From positions 24,097 to 88,096 of the forward strand of contig JAIBAX010000012.1 of the NCBI GenBank assembly GCA_019694955.1: DNA of 64,000 nt. Reading direction: 5' to 3'. A model generated the notes under the pieces. It searched no databases. It was not told the DNA's origin and was given only the letters and a program-made list of their open reading frames with translations. This document shows positions 17,757 to 26,623 of the stretch, piece by piece (the first letter of the stretch is position 1; each line of letters opens with the position of its first letter). The stretch comes from Chitinophagales bacterium (GTDB lineage Bacteria; Bacteroidota; Bacteroidia; Chitinophagales; JADIYW01). The position numbers and the translations under genes were made by a program.

Positions 17757-17770
17757 GTATGTTAACATAC
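17757..17770. promoter_or_regulatory. 14-bp perfect palindrome GTATGTTAACATAC, operator candidate
   Basis: GTATGTT and AACATAC form a gapless perfect palindrome, in the 145-bp region between hemE's 3' end and the MacB-like permease it precedes. It is centred about 66 bp upstream of the permease ATG. Size and symmetry suit a dimeric repressor or activator site; the factor is unknown. A partial relative, TTAACATAC, occurs near 46107. Confidence 0.4.
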
Positions 17771-17842
17771 TTGTCCTGAATCATCATTCAATCGTTCCAA
17801 AAAAATAAAAACTGCTCCACTCCCCCACTAAAATCTAGTACC

Positions 17843-18868
17843 TTACCACTTATATGTTTGCACTGTTTCAATGAGGCACTTCACATGATCTGCCGAAATA
17901 TCCGGATATACGCCATGACCAAGATTGGCAATATGTCGCTGACTTCCAAATGCTTGCAGCATTTTTGTTGTCTCCTTTCGGATGGTAGGTAAATCGGCAT
18001 ACAACATACAAGGGTCAGCATTCCCTTGAAGCGTTTTCGTTTCGCCATATAAATTCCTAGCAGCTTGGATATCCATTGTCCAATCCAAGCCAATAACATC
18101 CGCACTGGTATTTTTAAAATCGCCTAGCATAAAATGGGCATCTTTAGCGAAGACAATAACCGGTACTTCGGTGATGGCATCACAGATTTGCTGTATACAC
18201 GGCAGTGCAAATTTCTTGTATAAATCGTAAGACAAAATCCCTGCCCATGAGTCAAAGACTTGCACCATATCCGCACCTGCCTTGATTTGTGCTTTAAGAT
18301 AAGAGATCGTGGCAATGGTGATCTTCTGAAGCAGTTTCTGAGACCATTCCGGCTGTGTATATAAAAATTTCTTTGGTTCAGAAAATGTCTTAGAACCCTT
18401 TCCTTCAATCATATAGGCAAAAATCGTCCATGGTGCACCGGCAAAACCAATTAATGGCACCCGATCATTCAAGGCGCGCTTCGTTAGATGTATCGATTGT
18501 ACCACATAATCTAAGGCTTCTTCCATATTATCGATTCTCAATGCATCAATATCCTGTTCCGTTTTGATGGTATTTGGAAATAAAGGTCCTTTAGCTTCAA
18601 CCATTTCATAGTTCAATCCCATTGCCTCCGGGATAACCAAAATATCCGAAAAAATAATGGCGGCGTCGACCCCTAAAATATCTACTGGTTGTAGTGTTAC
18701 TTCACAAACCAATTCCGGATGTTTAACCAATGCCTTAAAATCTTTTACCTGCGCCCGAACAGCACGATATTCTGGAAGTATCCTGCCTGCCTGCCTCATT
18801 ACCCATACAGGTGTGCGTTCAACAAACTCGCCTTTTGCAGCTCTAAGTACTAAATCGTTTTTTAACAT
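17843..18868 (-). CDS. hemE: Uroporphyrinogen decarboxylase
   Basis: Heme biosynthesis enzyme that removes four carboxyl groups from uroporphyrinogen III to give coproporphyrinogen III in the cytosol. Its 341 residues match the normal length. The N-terminal RTPVWVMRQAGRILPEYR carries the conserved substrate-binding arginines, DAAIIFSDILVIPEAMG the catalytic aspartate, GFAGAPWTIFAYM the second signature, and NLGHGVYPD the C-terminal one. Start is the first ATG, 5 nt after a TAnnTTTG element. It is divergent from ftsE, and stands close to the heme-rich cbb3 operon. Confidence 0.96.
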   Translation of the reverse strand: MLKNDLVLRAAKGEFVERTPVWVMRQAGRILPEYRAVRAQVKDFKALVKHPELVCEVTLQPVDILGVDAAIIFSDILVIPEAMGLNYEMVEAKGPLFPNTIKTEQDIDALRIDNMEEALDYVVQSIHLTKRALNDRVPLIGFAGAPWTIFAYMIEGKGSKTFSEPKKFLYTQPEWSQKLLQKITIATISYLKAQIKAGADMVQVFDSWAGILSYDLYKKFALPCIQQICDAITEVPVIVFAKDAHFMLGDFKNTSADVIGLDWTMDIQAARNLYGETKTLQGNADPCMLYADLPTIRKETTKMLQAFGSQRHIANLGHGVYPDISADHVKCLIETVQTYKW

Positions 18869-18873
18869 GAGTG

Positions 18874-18881
18874 CAAAAGTA
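18874..18881 (-). promoter_or_regulatory. Candidate -7 element of hemE
   Basis: On the minus strand TACTTTTG matches TAnnTTTG and ends 5 nt before the hemE ATG, the same spacing as at sdaA. A -33 TTG is not clear. Confidence 0.4.
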
Positions 18882-18886
18882 AGCCG

Positions 18887-18915
18887 TTTGTCGGGGATAA
18901 AATAGTGTACATTTG
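18887..18915 (+). promoter_or_regulatory. Candidate Bacteroidota promoter of ftsE
   Basis: TTTG at 18887-18890 and TACATTTG at 18908-18915 are separated by 17 nt, matching the TTG-N17-23-TAnnTTTG arrangement reported for flavobacterial promoters. The -7 element ends 18 nt before the ftsE ATG, leaving room for a short leader. Confidence 0.55.
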
Positions 18916-18933
18916 TCTTTGAATTGTAAAAAT

Positions 18934-19626
18934 ATGACAGAAGATATAGTTGTTGATATAAAGAATGCCAATATTTACCAAAACAAAGTCCTTGTTCTGC
19001 ATGATGTGAACTTAACCGTCAAAAAGGGTGATTTCATTTACCTCATTGGTAGAACGGGCAGTGGAAAAAGTAGTTTATTAAAAACGCTGTATGGAGAAGT
19101 GGAACTGCGTGAAGGTGAAGGAACCGTGACCGATTATGATTTACGCAAACTAAAGCGCAAGGATCTTCCTTATTTACGCAGAAAACTCGGTATCGTCTTT
19201 CAAGACTTTCAATTGCTGATGGATCGCTCTGTATATGATAATCTTGAATTTGTACTCAAAGCGACCGGGTGGAAGGACAAGGCGCAGATAGAACAAAAAA
19301 TCAATGATACCTTGGCTTTGGTAGATTTGAAAACCAAGCATTTTAAATATCCACACCAACTATCGGGTGGAGAGCAGCAAAGAGTAGCTGTTGGAAGGTC
19401 ATTGCTGAATCACCCGCAACTCATCCTCGCCGATGAACCCACCGGAAATCTAGATCCTCGAACCTCTGACGACATCATGCAGTTGCTATTTACCGTACAC
19501 AGGGAAACGCAAACGCCCATCTTCATGGCGACACATAATTACAATCTTATAGAAAAGTTTCCGGCAGAAATATATAAATGTGTGGAAGGAAAAATCCTTA
19601 AGGAAGAAGATTTGATGCTGTTTTAA
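18934..19626 (+). CDS. ftsE: Cell division ATP-binding protein FtsE
   Basis: ABC ATPase of 230 residues that with FtsX couples cell division to peptidoglycan hydrolysis. It has Walker A GRTGSGKSS (about 38-46), VFQDFQLLMDRSVYDN after the Q-loop (the FtsE-type F-Q-D-x-x-L-L), signature LSGGEQQR, Walker B LILADEPTGNLDP, and the switch histidine in ATHN. The first ATG in frame is 18934; a TTG 21 nt earlier lies inside the promoter element and is rejected. No ftsX lies next to it; the permease at 16444-17697 is MacB-like rather than FtsX. Confidence 0.87.
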   Translation: MTEDIVVDIKNANIYQNKVLVLHDVNLTVKKGDFIYLIGRTGSGKSSLLKTLYGEVELREGEGTVTDYDLRKLKRKDLPYLRRKLGIVFQDFQLLMDRSVYDNLEFVLKATGWKDKAQIEQKINDTLALVDLKTKHFKYPHQLSGGEQQRVAVGRSLLNHPQLILADEPTGNLDPRTSDDIMQLLFTVHRETQTPIFMATHNYNLIEKFPAEIYKCVEGKILKEEDLMLF

Positions 19627-19717
19627 CCTATTTTGTATCACAAAGTTTCTCAAAGAAGGCACTATGTACTCAAAGATGTTGACACGAGAACATGGAATGA
19701 TGGATTTTATCTATAAA

Positions 19718-19759
19718 CTTAAAAACTATATACCCAAGTCAGTCTATATAGTTTTTAAG
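19718..19759. terminator. Hairpin terminator between ftsE and the HAD gene
   Basis: CTTAAAAACTATATA at 19718-19732 and TATATAGTTTTTAAG at 19745-19759 are perfect 15-nt inverted repeats around a 12-nt loop, each flanked internally by A/T runs. The right arm encodes the last residues of the HAD protein and its stop codon falls in the loop. Placed between convergent genes, it can serve both strands. Confidence 0.55.
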
Positions 19760-20146
19760 ATGTAATACTAACCTATTTAATTCATTTACATTGCTTAAAT
19801 CAACAATTAATAGGCTTTCCAACTTACCTTTCTCTTTTAAAACGCTTTTTTCCGCATTCATTGGGCAATCTTCTAACCAGATAAATTCATTTGCAAAATC
19901 TATGGCTTCTGTTTTGAGCATATCCCAATTAGTTGACCTAATCCTCGACAATTTTTCTAACAAAAAAACATCATAATATTGTGAAAGATATTTAATGGCA
20001 ACATTTGAATCCCCTTTGCAATGAGTTGTTAGCCAAAAGCAATCAAAATGTTCAACAATAAAGCTTATAAACTCAGAAGAACAAGGAGGAATCCTTGTAT
20101 TTTTAGTGGTTAACAAAACCCCGTCAATATCCAAGTACAGGTTCAT
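19739..20146 (-). CDS. Small HAD-superfamily-like protein
   Basis: A 135-residue cytosolic protein beginning NLYLDIDGVLLT, the HAD motif I DxDG-[VT], with WLTTH as a probable motif II (T) and IWLEDCPMNAE as a motif IV-like acidic segment. Length and pattern fit the HAD_2/'HAD domain in Swiss Army Knife RNA repair'-like small hydrolases, but I cannot fix the substrate. Start is the ATG at 20146 rather than a GTG 24 nt upstream that lies inside the preceding gene's 3' end. It follows the cation diffusion facilitator gene by 17 nt and is probably the last gene of that operon. Confidence 0.7.
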   Translation of the reverse strand: MNLYLDIDGVLLTTKNTRIPPCSSEFISFIVEHFDCFWLTTHCKGDSNVAIKYLSQYYDVFLLEKLSRIRSTNWDMLKTEAIDFANEFIWLEDCPMNAEKSVLKEKGKLESLLIVDLSNVNELNRLVLHLKNYID

Positions 20147-20163
20147 TTGGGCATATTTAATTA

Positions 20164-21072
20164 TCAACACTCCCTTCCATCACAAATATCACGTTCGAAT
20201 TCTACCTCCAGTGTAATATGGTGGATATTTAAATGGTGGAGTTCATTTTTAATAGCAGCTTTTAAAGCTAAAATTTCTTCATGGGTGCTAGCATTTGAAA
20301 CAACTAAATGTGCTGTCATGGCATTTTCTGTGGTACTAATTGCCCAAACATGTATGTGATGAAGGTCTGCCACTCCATTTAAACCTTTTACTGTTTCTTT
20401 GACTGCCTCATATCGCACATTTTGAGGCACTCCATCTAATGATAAACGAACGCTGTCCTTGAGCAATTGAAATGTACCTACTAAAATAATCAAACCAATA
20501 ACGATACTTATCACTGCATCTAACCAAAACTGCTGTGTGAAATATATTGCGATACCTCCGATAACAACACCTAAAGAAACCATTGCATCTGCCAACAAGT
20601 GTAGATATGCACCCCTAATATTGATATCCTTATCTTTTTCTTTAAAAAATAAAAAAGCCGAAATACTGTTAACGATGATGCCAACACCTGCAACGATGGC
20701 TACCGGAATGCTTTGAATCGGCTGCGGATGATACAATCGACCAATGGCCTCCCAAAACATTATTCCGACAGAAACAAACAAAAATGCTGCATTCACCAAG
20801 GTTGCCAATATGGTGCTCTTTTTATATCCGTATGTGAAAAATGTATTGGGCTGTATCGATGCCAATTTAAAGGCGAATAAAGATATCACCAAACTCCCTA
20901 CATCACTCAAATTATGTCCGGCATCAGAAAGCAGTGATAAAGAATTTGTATAGAAACCTACTCCTATCTCTAAGATAACAAATAACGCATTTAATACAAT
21001 TCCTATAACAAAACTTTTATTTATGCTAGCATTTATAGGGCGGTGATGGCTATGGTGGTGGTGATGTGACAT
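20164..21072 (-). CDS. Cation diffusion facilitator (CzcD/ZitB-type zinc exporter)
   Basis: Six-helix metal/proton antiporter of 302 residues. The histidine-rich N-terminus (H in 8 of the first 11 positions) is a probable zinc-binding tail. LLSDAGHNLSDVGS supplies the DxxHNxxD metal site of helix 2, and YLHLLADAMVSLG the HxxxD site of helix 5. The cytoplasmic C-terminal domain (about 210-302) contains GVADLHHIHVWAI, typical of CDF proteins. A Cys pair (C-D-G-R-E-C) ends the protein. It lies 19 bp after the glycosyltransferase gene and 17 bp before the HAD gene, in a minus-strand run. Confidence 0.9.
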   Translation of the reverse strand: MSHHHHHSHHRPINASINKSFVIGIVLNALFVILEIGVGFYTNSLSLLSDAGHNLSDVGSLVISLFAFKLASIQPNTFFTYGYKKSTILATLVNAAFLFVSVGIMFWEAIGRLYHPQPIQSIPVAIVAGVGIIVNSISAFLFFKEKDKDINIRGAYLHLLADAMVSLGVVIGGIAIYFTQQFWLDAVISIVIGLIILVGTFQLLKDSVRLSLDGVPQNVRYEAVKETVKGLNGVADLHHIHVWAISTTENAMTAHLVVSNASTHEEILALKAAIKNELHHLNIHHITLEVEFERDICDGREC

Positions 21073-21091
21073 ATCTATTCTTTTCTATTCT

Positions 21092-22204
21092 TTAACACCA
21101 TAAAAGGCTGATCAGTGCTTGCGTGTTTTTTTGGTTATCATAACGCCTTAAATACTCCATTCTTTCTTTTTCATGAAGTGAGCTATATTTCATGGGATAT
21201 ACTTGCTTGATCATATCTTTCCATTGTTCATGGGTATTTGCATAGAAAACGGTGCTTAATCCGGTATTTTCTGTTGTATTTGTAATGATAAATTTACCGC
21301 TATACAAGGCATTCACCAGTTTTATCTTGGCGCCACACTGTATTTGAAATGGCAAAAGATGTATATGTGCTGTCCTTAAAAGGTGCAACATCTCTTCCTG
21401 ATTTGGATTCTTCCGCAACTCAACATTGGGATATTGTCCTATTTTCGCTACCAAATGTTTGGAAGGATTCTTTCCGGCGATGATGATTTTATAAGGTTCA
21501 TTTCCCAAAGTATCCAATAGAAATTCTACGGAAGCCCTATTTTCATTTACAGAAAGATTCCCATGATATAAGAAAAAAGAAGCCTCCTCTTTAGTCGGCA
21601 AGATTTCTTTATTGGCATGAAAGCATGGTATATAATGAACTTTCTTACCGTACTTACTTAAATAATAATGTTTATCAGCTTCGGAGATACAGGCAATTAT
21701 ATCAGCAAAACCTAACACGTCCTCAAAAAACGCCAGTCTCTTTGCCTCCCGACGAAAATACCACCGCCGAAACAGATTTTTTTCCAATGCTGCCAAACTG
21801 CTGTAATAATCGTGTTCTATATTATGTAACCTTACCAGTTTTTTTCGCTCCCGCAACATTGGATGCGCCAGAAAAAAGCACGTATGTATTCCTTCAAAGA
21901 TGATTGGATAATCGTCCTTAACTAAATTGCGTAAAAGAGTCTCATCAGAACGGGTAGCTACTATAAAAGGCTTTGCATCTAAAAGTTTTAAAGGATGTAG
22001 CTTTCGTGGGTAATAATAGACTTGCTCACACATTTCCGCCAGTCGCTTTGACACTTGTCTACCGTAGATAAAACTATGCAAATGAACCTTAACGCCTGCA
22101 TTTACTAGGCATGCTATTTTATAGTAAATTTCTATTACGCCACCATAATCGGGTGGTGAGGGAACGTCAAAAGCAATAATATGAACATGCTGCTCTTGCA
22201 ACAT
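21092..22204 (-). CDS. Glycosyltransferase, GT-B fold (intact copy)
   Basis: A 370-residue GT4-like glycosyltransferase. The N-terminal Rossmann half starts HIIAFDVPSPPDYGGVIEIYYK, in which the G-G loop binds the acceptor side. The C-terminal half has FLYHGNLSVNENRASVEFL, the IIIAGKNPS strand and LPFQIQCGAKIKLVNALYSGKFIITN, the usual donor-binding region. Sugar and acceptor are unknown. Its start is 2 nt after the UbiB-like gene's stop. The first 144 residues or so are duplicated, together with everything upstream, at 27345-27775, where the gene is truncated. Confidence 0.83.
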   Translation of the reverse strand: MLQEQHVHIIAFDVPSPPDYGGVIEIYYKIACLVNAGVKVHLHSFIYGRQVSKRLAEMCEQVYYYPRKLHPLKLLDAKPFIVATRSDETLLRNLVKDDYPIIFEGIHTCFFLAHPMLRERKKLVRLHNIEHDYYSSLAALEKNLFRRWYFRREAKRLAFFEDVLGFADIIACISEADKHYYLSKYGKKVHYIPCFHANKEILPTKEEASFFLYHGNLSVNENRASVEFLLDTLGNEPYKIIIAGKNPSKHLVAKIGQYPNVELRKNPNQEEMLHLLRTAHIHLLPFQIQCGAKIKLVNALYSGKFIITNTTENTGLSTVFYANTHEQWKDMIKQVYPMKYSSLHEKERMEYLRRYDNQKNTQALISLLWC

Positions 22205-22206
22205 GC

Positions 22207-23877
22207 TTAATCTTGTCTAAGTGCAAGGATAGCGCCCACCACAAAAAGGGCTGTATATGCCTGCCATGGCTGTCCGGTGGCTACCAACATACATCCACCC
22301 AGAATACAGCAACCACCCAAGATAACATTTTTGATGCCCTCGATTGGATTTTTCTTCTTCTGCTCTACTAAATTGCGTTCTAATATCCTGAATCCTTCCA
22401 TCAATACTGCGGGACTTCTCATAATGACATCGAACAATTCCGGTGCATTCAATAACTGACTTTTTAGCAAATCAACAGGATTGACCTCGTTCAATACCAA
22501 TCTCCTTATATGTTTTTTGGAGACTTTAGCAATATTCAAATTCGGTAATATGACGTTTCCAACACCTTCAAAAGTAACGATGGCTTTCACCATTAGTACC
22601 AATTCCAAAGGAAAATACATCCTATACTTGGCCCCTAAAACTACCGATTCAAAAATGAGCTGCCCTAGAGAAAAGTCTGCAAAATTGGGTGAACGTTGCC
22701 ATCTATTGGCTACTTGAACAAACTCTTTTCTAAATCCTTCGATATCGCCTCCTTTCCCGGGCTTTGCTACTAACGACAGGTATCTTGCTGATGCCTGTGG
22801 ATCGCCGGCAACTAAACTGCTGTAATAGTACAACATGTTCTTTCTGGTATCTTCCTCGAAACGTCCGACCATGCCTAAATCGATGAAACCACACTTTACA
22901 CCTGTATCATCTTTCAAAATGATTAAGTTGCCGGGGTGTAAATCCGCATGGAAAAAACCATCGCTGTACAACATTTGTATGATGGACATAGCACCCAAAT
23001 CCACGACTTTTTCTTTTTCCTCCTGATTGAGAATGGCAGCGAGCTGCGCATCGGGCTTATACCCTTTAAAAAACTCCATGACGATTACATCAGGTGTACT
23101 ATAATCGCGATACATTTTTGGGAAAACGACATCAGGATGTTTCGCAAAATTAGCACTGAATAATTCGGCATTTTCCACTTCCAACCTAAAATCCACCTCT
23201 CTGTTAGTATAATCGCAGAACTCTGTCATCATGTTCTTAGGTTGCAACTGAGGTATAAAATGTTCCAAAATTCCCCCTAAAGACTTGATGATTTTGCTAT
23301 CTGTAACGATAATTTCTCTAGTTCCGGGTTTGAGCAGTTTGATGACCACTTCTTCTCCTGACCTTAAAACGGCTTTATGCGCCTGTGCAATGGAAGCAGA
23401 ACCCAGCGGCTTCTCTCCAATGCTCTTAAAAATTTTATGGTAGGGTTGCTTCCATTGCTCTTCGGCTTTTTCTAAAAAACGCTCATAAGGCAAAGCCGGA
23501 AGGGAATCCAGCAGTTTCTTCAGTTCATCTGTGACTTCTTTGGGAAGAATATCTTCCCTCAAACTCATAATTTGCCCCAACTTAATATATGTTGGACCCA
23601 ACATCTCAAGTCTTCTTCTTAGCTGTACGGCAAAAGGTTGTCTGAGCAACTTCTTATTTAAAAATGGATAGTGCAACCAAAGAAAAATCTTCAGAAAAGT
23701 ATACCTGAATTTCTTTTTGGCATTCGTTTCCTTTCGGTGCTTCAAAAACGCATAACCACCACCCAATAGCAACCCCGTTAAATGACGAGTGGTAACAATC
23801 AACCTTATCCATAAAGGGCTTGGCTTGCGTTCGATATATCTTTCAAATTCTCTTTCCTGTGTAACCGTAGATTCCAT
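22207..23877 (-). CDS. AarF/ABC1/UbiB family atypical kinase (copy 1)
   Basis: Membrane-associated protein-kinase-like protein of 556 residues. The UbiB/ADCK hallmarks are all visible: KxGQ motif at 99-102, alanine-rich nucleotide loop PLGSASIAQAH at 157-167, K180 in VVIK, HADLHPGN at 310-317 and the metal-binding IDLG at 332-335. Two hydrophobic segments at about 515-555 anchor the C-terminus. In Proteobacteria UbiB supports ubiquinone synthesis; Bacteroidota generally use menaquinone, so the role may be in quinone or other lipid extraction. It appears to head the run UbiB - glycosyltransferase - CDF - HAD. An identical copy lies at 27778-29448. Confidence 0.9.
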   Translation of the reverse strand: MESTVTQEREFERYIERKPSPLWIRLIVTTRHLTGLLLGGGYAFLKHRKETNAKKKFRYTFLKIFLWLHYPFLNKKLLRQPFAVQLRRRLEMLGPTYIKLGQIMSLREDILPKEVTDELKKLLDSLPALPYERFLEKAEEQWKQPYHKIFKSIGEKPLGSASIAQAHKAVLRSGEEVVIKLLKPGTREIIVTDSKIIKSLGGILEHFIPQLQPKNMMTEFCDYTNREVDFRLEVENAELFSANFAKHPDVVFPKMYRDYSTPDVIVMEFFKGYKPDAQLAAILNQEEKEKVVDLGAMSIIQMLYSDGFFHADLHPGNLIILKDDTGVKCGFIDLGMVGRFEEDTRKNMLYYYSSLVAGDPQASARYLSLVAKPGKGGDIEGFRKEFVQVANRWQRSPNFADFSLGQLIFESVVLGAKYRMYFPLELVLMVKAIVTFEGVGNVILPNLNIAKVSKKHIRRLVLNEVNPVDLLKSQLLNAPELFDVIMRSPAVLMEGFRILERNLVEQKKKNPIEGIKNVILGGCCILGGCMLVATGQPWQAYTALFVVGAILALRQD

Positions 23878-24125
23878 TATTATTTATATGAATTCAACGA
23901 AAATAGGAATTTTTTTAAAAATCAAGGAGAAAATTTTCTCAGACAAAGTCTCGTACAGCGATATGCACATTGCGTATTGCGACGTTAACTGTGGTCTATT
24001 GACTATATGTCTATGGTCCGTTGACCTGTGAACTGTGAACTTTTTTCTACGAATGCACGAATTAAGTTTTTAGGTATGGTCGTCTGTGGACTGTGGTCTG
24101 TTGACCAATAACCTGTAACTATTGA
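23878..24125. repeat. Intergenic repeat-phrase cluster (copy 1)
   Basis: The 248 bp between the histidine kinase end and the UbiB-like start contain no gene. A 31-bp box, starting GTACAGCGATATGCACATTG, is at 23953-23983. It is followed by GTGGTCTATTGAC, GTCCGTTGACCTGTGAACTGTGAAC, then TACGAATGCACGAATT at about 24049-24064, and a run of GTCTGTGG / TCTGTTGACC / TATTGACT words to 24160. The same vocabulary recurs in five other intergenic regions of the window. Confidence 0.7.
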
Positions 24126-25904
24126 CTATAATCTGTTGACATTTGACCATTGACCATCATTAAAGATGGTGATGGTGGCTTTGAACCCCTTCCCTTTTTC
24201 TGAAGAAAATGTAAGTTCGCAGTTAATCATTTGCGCTAGGTCTTGTATGATATGCAAACCCAGCCCGGACTGCCCACTATTGATTTTATTGTTCGAAAGA
24301 TTCTTATTAAAAACGTCCATATCTACACCACGCCCATTATCGGTAATGATAAACTGTTGATGGTCTTTATTATATGTCCAAATAATTTCTGGTTTATCTT
24401 GTTTACTCACCGCTTTGATAGCGTTGGAGGTTAGGTTTTGCATCATCACCTGTAAGATATTTATGTCTGTTTGTACAAAAATGCCTTCCTCTTCATGGAA
24501 ATCAAAATGTATGAAAGTTTCATTAACAAAGAATCTCTTTAAATATGCGAAAACATCCGCTACAGTTATCTTTTCGATGGTTGGATTGAAGTGATCTAAC
24601 TGACTTTTACTCCATGTTAACATGGTTTCCATATTGTCCAGTAAATTTTTAGCCTGATACTTCGTTTTTTGGTTGAGTTGCTGCAAGGTCGTCTCATCTA
24701 ATGTGTTATCCTCTTTTAAATCCAAGAATGAAATAATATTGGCAATGGGACTTCTCAAATCGTGGCTGATGATACTAAATAGCCTTGTTTTTGTTTCGTT
24801 GGATTTTTGTAAGGCGCGGTTAAGGTGTTGTAATTTAATATTGTTTCTTTTTCTTGCTAATGCCTGAAAATACAAGAGAAATCCGATAACCGTGACAAGG
24901 AAAAGTCCGATTAACAATCCAATTCTCGTTTTCTTTTGGTTGTCGATTTGGATTTGATTGAGTTGAATTTGTCGATTTTTCTTTTCAATTTCCAATTGAC
25001 TCTCTTGATTGGCCAATTGATTCTTCACATCTTGCGAATAAACGGAATCGTTGATATAGTAGTAAGTCCTAAAATTTTCCAAGGCATTTTTGTAATCCCC
25101 ATTTAGCTCCTGAAGTTCTGATAAAATTCCGGAGTAATAGCCGTAATCGATGATATTGTTCTGATTTTTTGCCAATATAATGGCATGGTTGATAAAAGAC
25201 GCTCCTTTTTCAATGCAAGCTTGCCTTGTTTTGGGAATATTTGGCGAAAGGACACTTAAGCTATCATATAGTTGAAATCGAACAATATCTTTAAAAGTAT
25301 TGCCAATATTTCCTTCATTGATGATATAATAGCTGTTGCGGGTATCGCCAAAAAAACGCCTACTTTTTAAACTATAATCGAGGTTATTGACATAATCTTG
25401 GTCAAAAGTGATGCTCCAATTGGCATAAAGTCCGGCTAGGCGAGCTGAATCTATGGTGGATTGCAAATAGCATTTTTCGGCTTTTTTAAACATGATTTTA
25501 GCAGAATCATATTGTTGATTAACGACATGTATATCACCTCTTCTTTTAAAGAAATCTCCTTCAAGCAAAGGTTTTCCTTTCGATAATTGATAGGCTTTTT
25601 CAAAATATTGGTAGGCCTTTTCATGGTTTTTATGGTAGAAAAATACGCGCCCAATACCATAATAACACGATATTAACAAACTATCATTCCCCAATTGAAC
25701 CCCATATTGCGATGCTTTGAGCAAGTAATTCAAGGCTTGGTTATAATTTGCTTCTTCAATATAAAGGGTGCCAATTCTTTGATTTATTATGACTTTGTCT
25801 TCTAATTTTTTTACTGTTGGTTCTATTTTAACCAATGAATCGAGTGTATTTGCTTGGATAAAAAACAGCATGGACGAGAAGAATATACACGCCAGAAATC
25901 TCAT
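24126..25904 (-). CDS. Sensor histidine kinase with TPR sensor domain (copy 1)
   Basis: A 592-residue membrane kinase. A signal peptide (1-18) precedes tetratricopeptide-like helical repeats at about 40-280, a coiled coil at 295-325 and one membrane helix at 328-350. The HisKA domain has the phosphoacceptor H381 in ISHDLRSP, and the ATPase domain shows the N-box (N490/N494), DNGRG at 522-526 and GQSGLGL at 544-550. The predicted topology puts the TPR part in the periplasm. Its start overlaps the response regulator gene by 4 nt, so the two form a pair. The final residues, encoded near 24126-24160, run into the intergenic repeat vocabulary. An identical copy is at 29697-31475. Confidence 0.9.
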   Translation of the reverse strand: MRFLACIFFSSMLFFIQANTLDSLVKIEPTVKKLEDKVIINQRIGTLYIEEANYNQALNYLLKASQYGVQLGNDSLLISCYYGIGRVFFYHKNHEKAYQYFEKAYQLSKGKPLLEGDFFKRRGDIHVVNQQYDSAKIMFKKAEKCYLQSTIDSARLAGLYANWSITFDQDYVNNLDYSLKSRRFFGDTRNSYYIINEGNIGNTFKDIVRFQLYDSLSVLSPNIPKTRQACIEKGASFINHAIILAKNQNNIIDYGYYSGILSELQELNGDYKNALENFRTYYYINDSVYSQDVKNQLANQESQLEIEKKNRQIQLNQIQIDNQKKTRIGLLIGLFLVTVIGFLLYFQALARKRNNIKLQHLNRALQKSNETKTRLFSIISHDLRSPIANIISFLDLKEDNTLDETTLQQLNQKTKYQAKNLLDNMETMLTWSKSQLDHFNPTIEKITVADVFAYLKRFFVNETFIHFDFHEEEGIFVQTDINILQVMMQNLTSNAIKAVSKQDKPEIIWTYNKDHQQFIITDNGRGVDMDVFNKNLSNNKINSGQSGLGLHIIQDLAQMINCELTFSSEKGKGFKATITIFNDGQWSNVNRL

Positions 25905-26599
25905 GACAGAAGGTTTTGTATTTGCTGTTTGTACATTCTTCCTACGGGCAAAGCATGTCCTTCTACCAGTATTTCTCCTGATTTAATTGAGCTAACTAAG
26001 TGTTTTGGAACGGCATAACTTCGATGAATTCTAATGAAATTTGCGAATGATTTTTCATTAATAAGGTTACCTAAAGTGCCATAAACGGAAAATACTTTTT
26101 GCTTTGTCACAATTTTCGTATAATCTTTCAAGGCTTCCATGTATTGTATTTCATGCAACTGTATTTTATGTTGCTCAATGCCGTCTTTAATTAAAATACT
26201 TTCACCAAAATGTGTGTCTAACAAGTGTGCTTTTTCTTGAAGTTGCAGGTATTGCCTTATTCTTTCGACACATACCAAAAATCTTTGTTTGGAGAGTGGT
26301 TTAGAGATGAAATCCAAAGCGTTTTGCTCAAAACCTTCTAAAGCATACTCCGGATGGCTGGTAATAAAAACGCATACTGGCACTTCCGGTAATTTGCTTC
26401 TGAGCGTCAATCCATCCATCTCGCCCATGTCAATATCCAAAAATAGAATATCCGGCTTTTCTTCGAGTATAAAAGTTAATGCCTGTTCTGCTTGCTCAAA
26501 TTCACCCACAATCGTTAATTCGTGCACAGACTTTACATGCATACGCAAGGTAAGCCGATCGATTTCATTGTCTTCAACGATTACACAACGGTAAGCCAT
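25901..26599 (-). CDS. LytTR-family response regulator (copy 1)
   Basis: Response regulator of 232 residues. The receiver domain starts YRCVIVEDNEIDR, with phosphoacceptor D55 in ILFLDIDMGEMDG and a conserved lysine in ISKPLSKQRF. The C-terminal LytTR domain (about 130-232) includes YMEALKDYTKIVTKQ and FIRIHRSYAVPKHLV, the DNA-binding signatures. The ATG at 26599 is chosen because the domain begins there; an upstream extension in the same frame would run through low-complexity phenylalanine-rich sequence. It overlaps the kinase gene by 4 nt. A 20-bp-period direct repeat lies just upstream and may be its own binding site. Identical copy at 31472-32170. Confidence 0.9.
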   Translation of the reverse strand: MAYRCVIVEDNEIDRLTLRMHVKSVHELTIVGEFEQAEQALTFILEEKPDILFLDIDMGEMDGLTLRSKLPEVPVCVFITSHPEYALEGFEQNALDFISKPLSKQRFLVCVERIRQYLQLQEKAHLLDTHFGESILIKDGIEQHKIQLHEIQYMEALKDYTKIVTKQKVFSVYGTLGNLINEKSFANFIRIHRSYAVPKHLVSSIKSGEILVEGHALPVGRMYKQQIQNLLS

Positions 26600-26623
26600 T
26601 AGTTGGATTTGGGATAAAAATAG

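Noticed and set aside
17697..19626. MacB-like permease and FtsE as a partner pair
   Set aside because: They are on opposite strands with hemE between them, and the permease has a large MacB-type periplasmic domain unlike FtsX.
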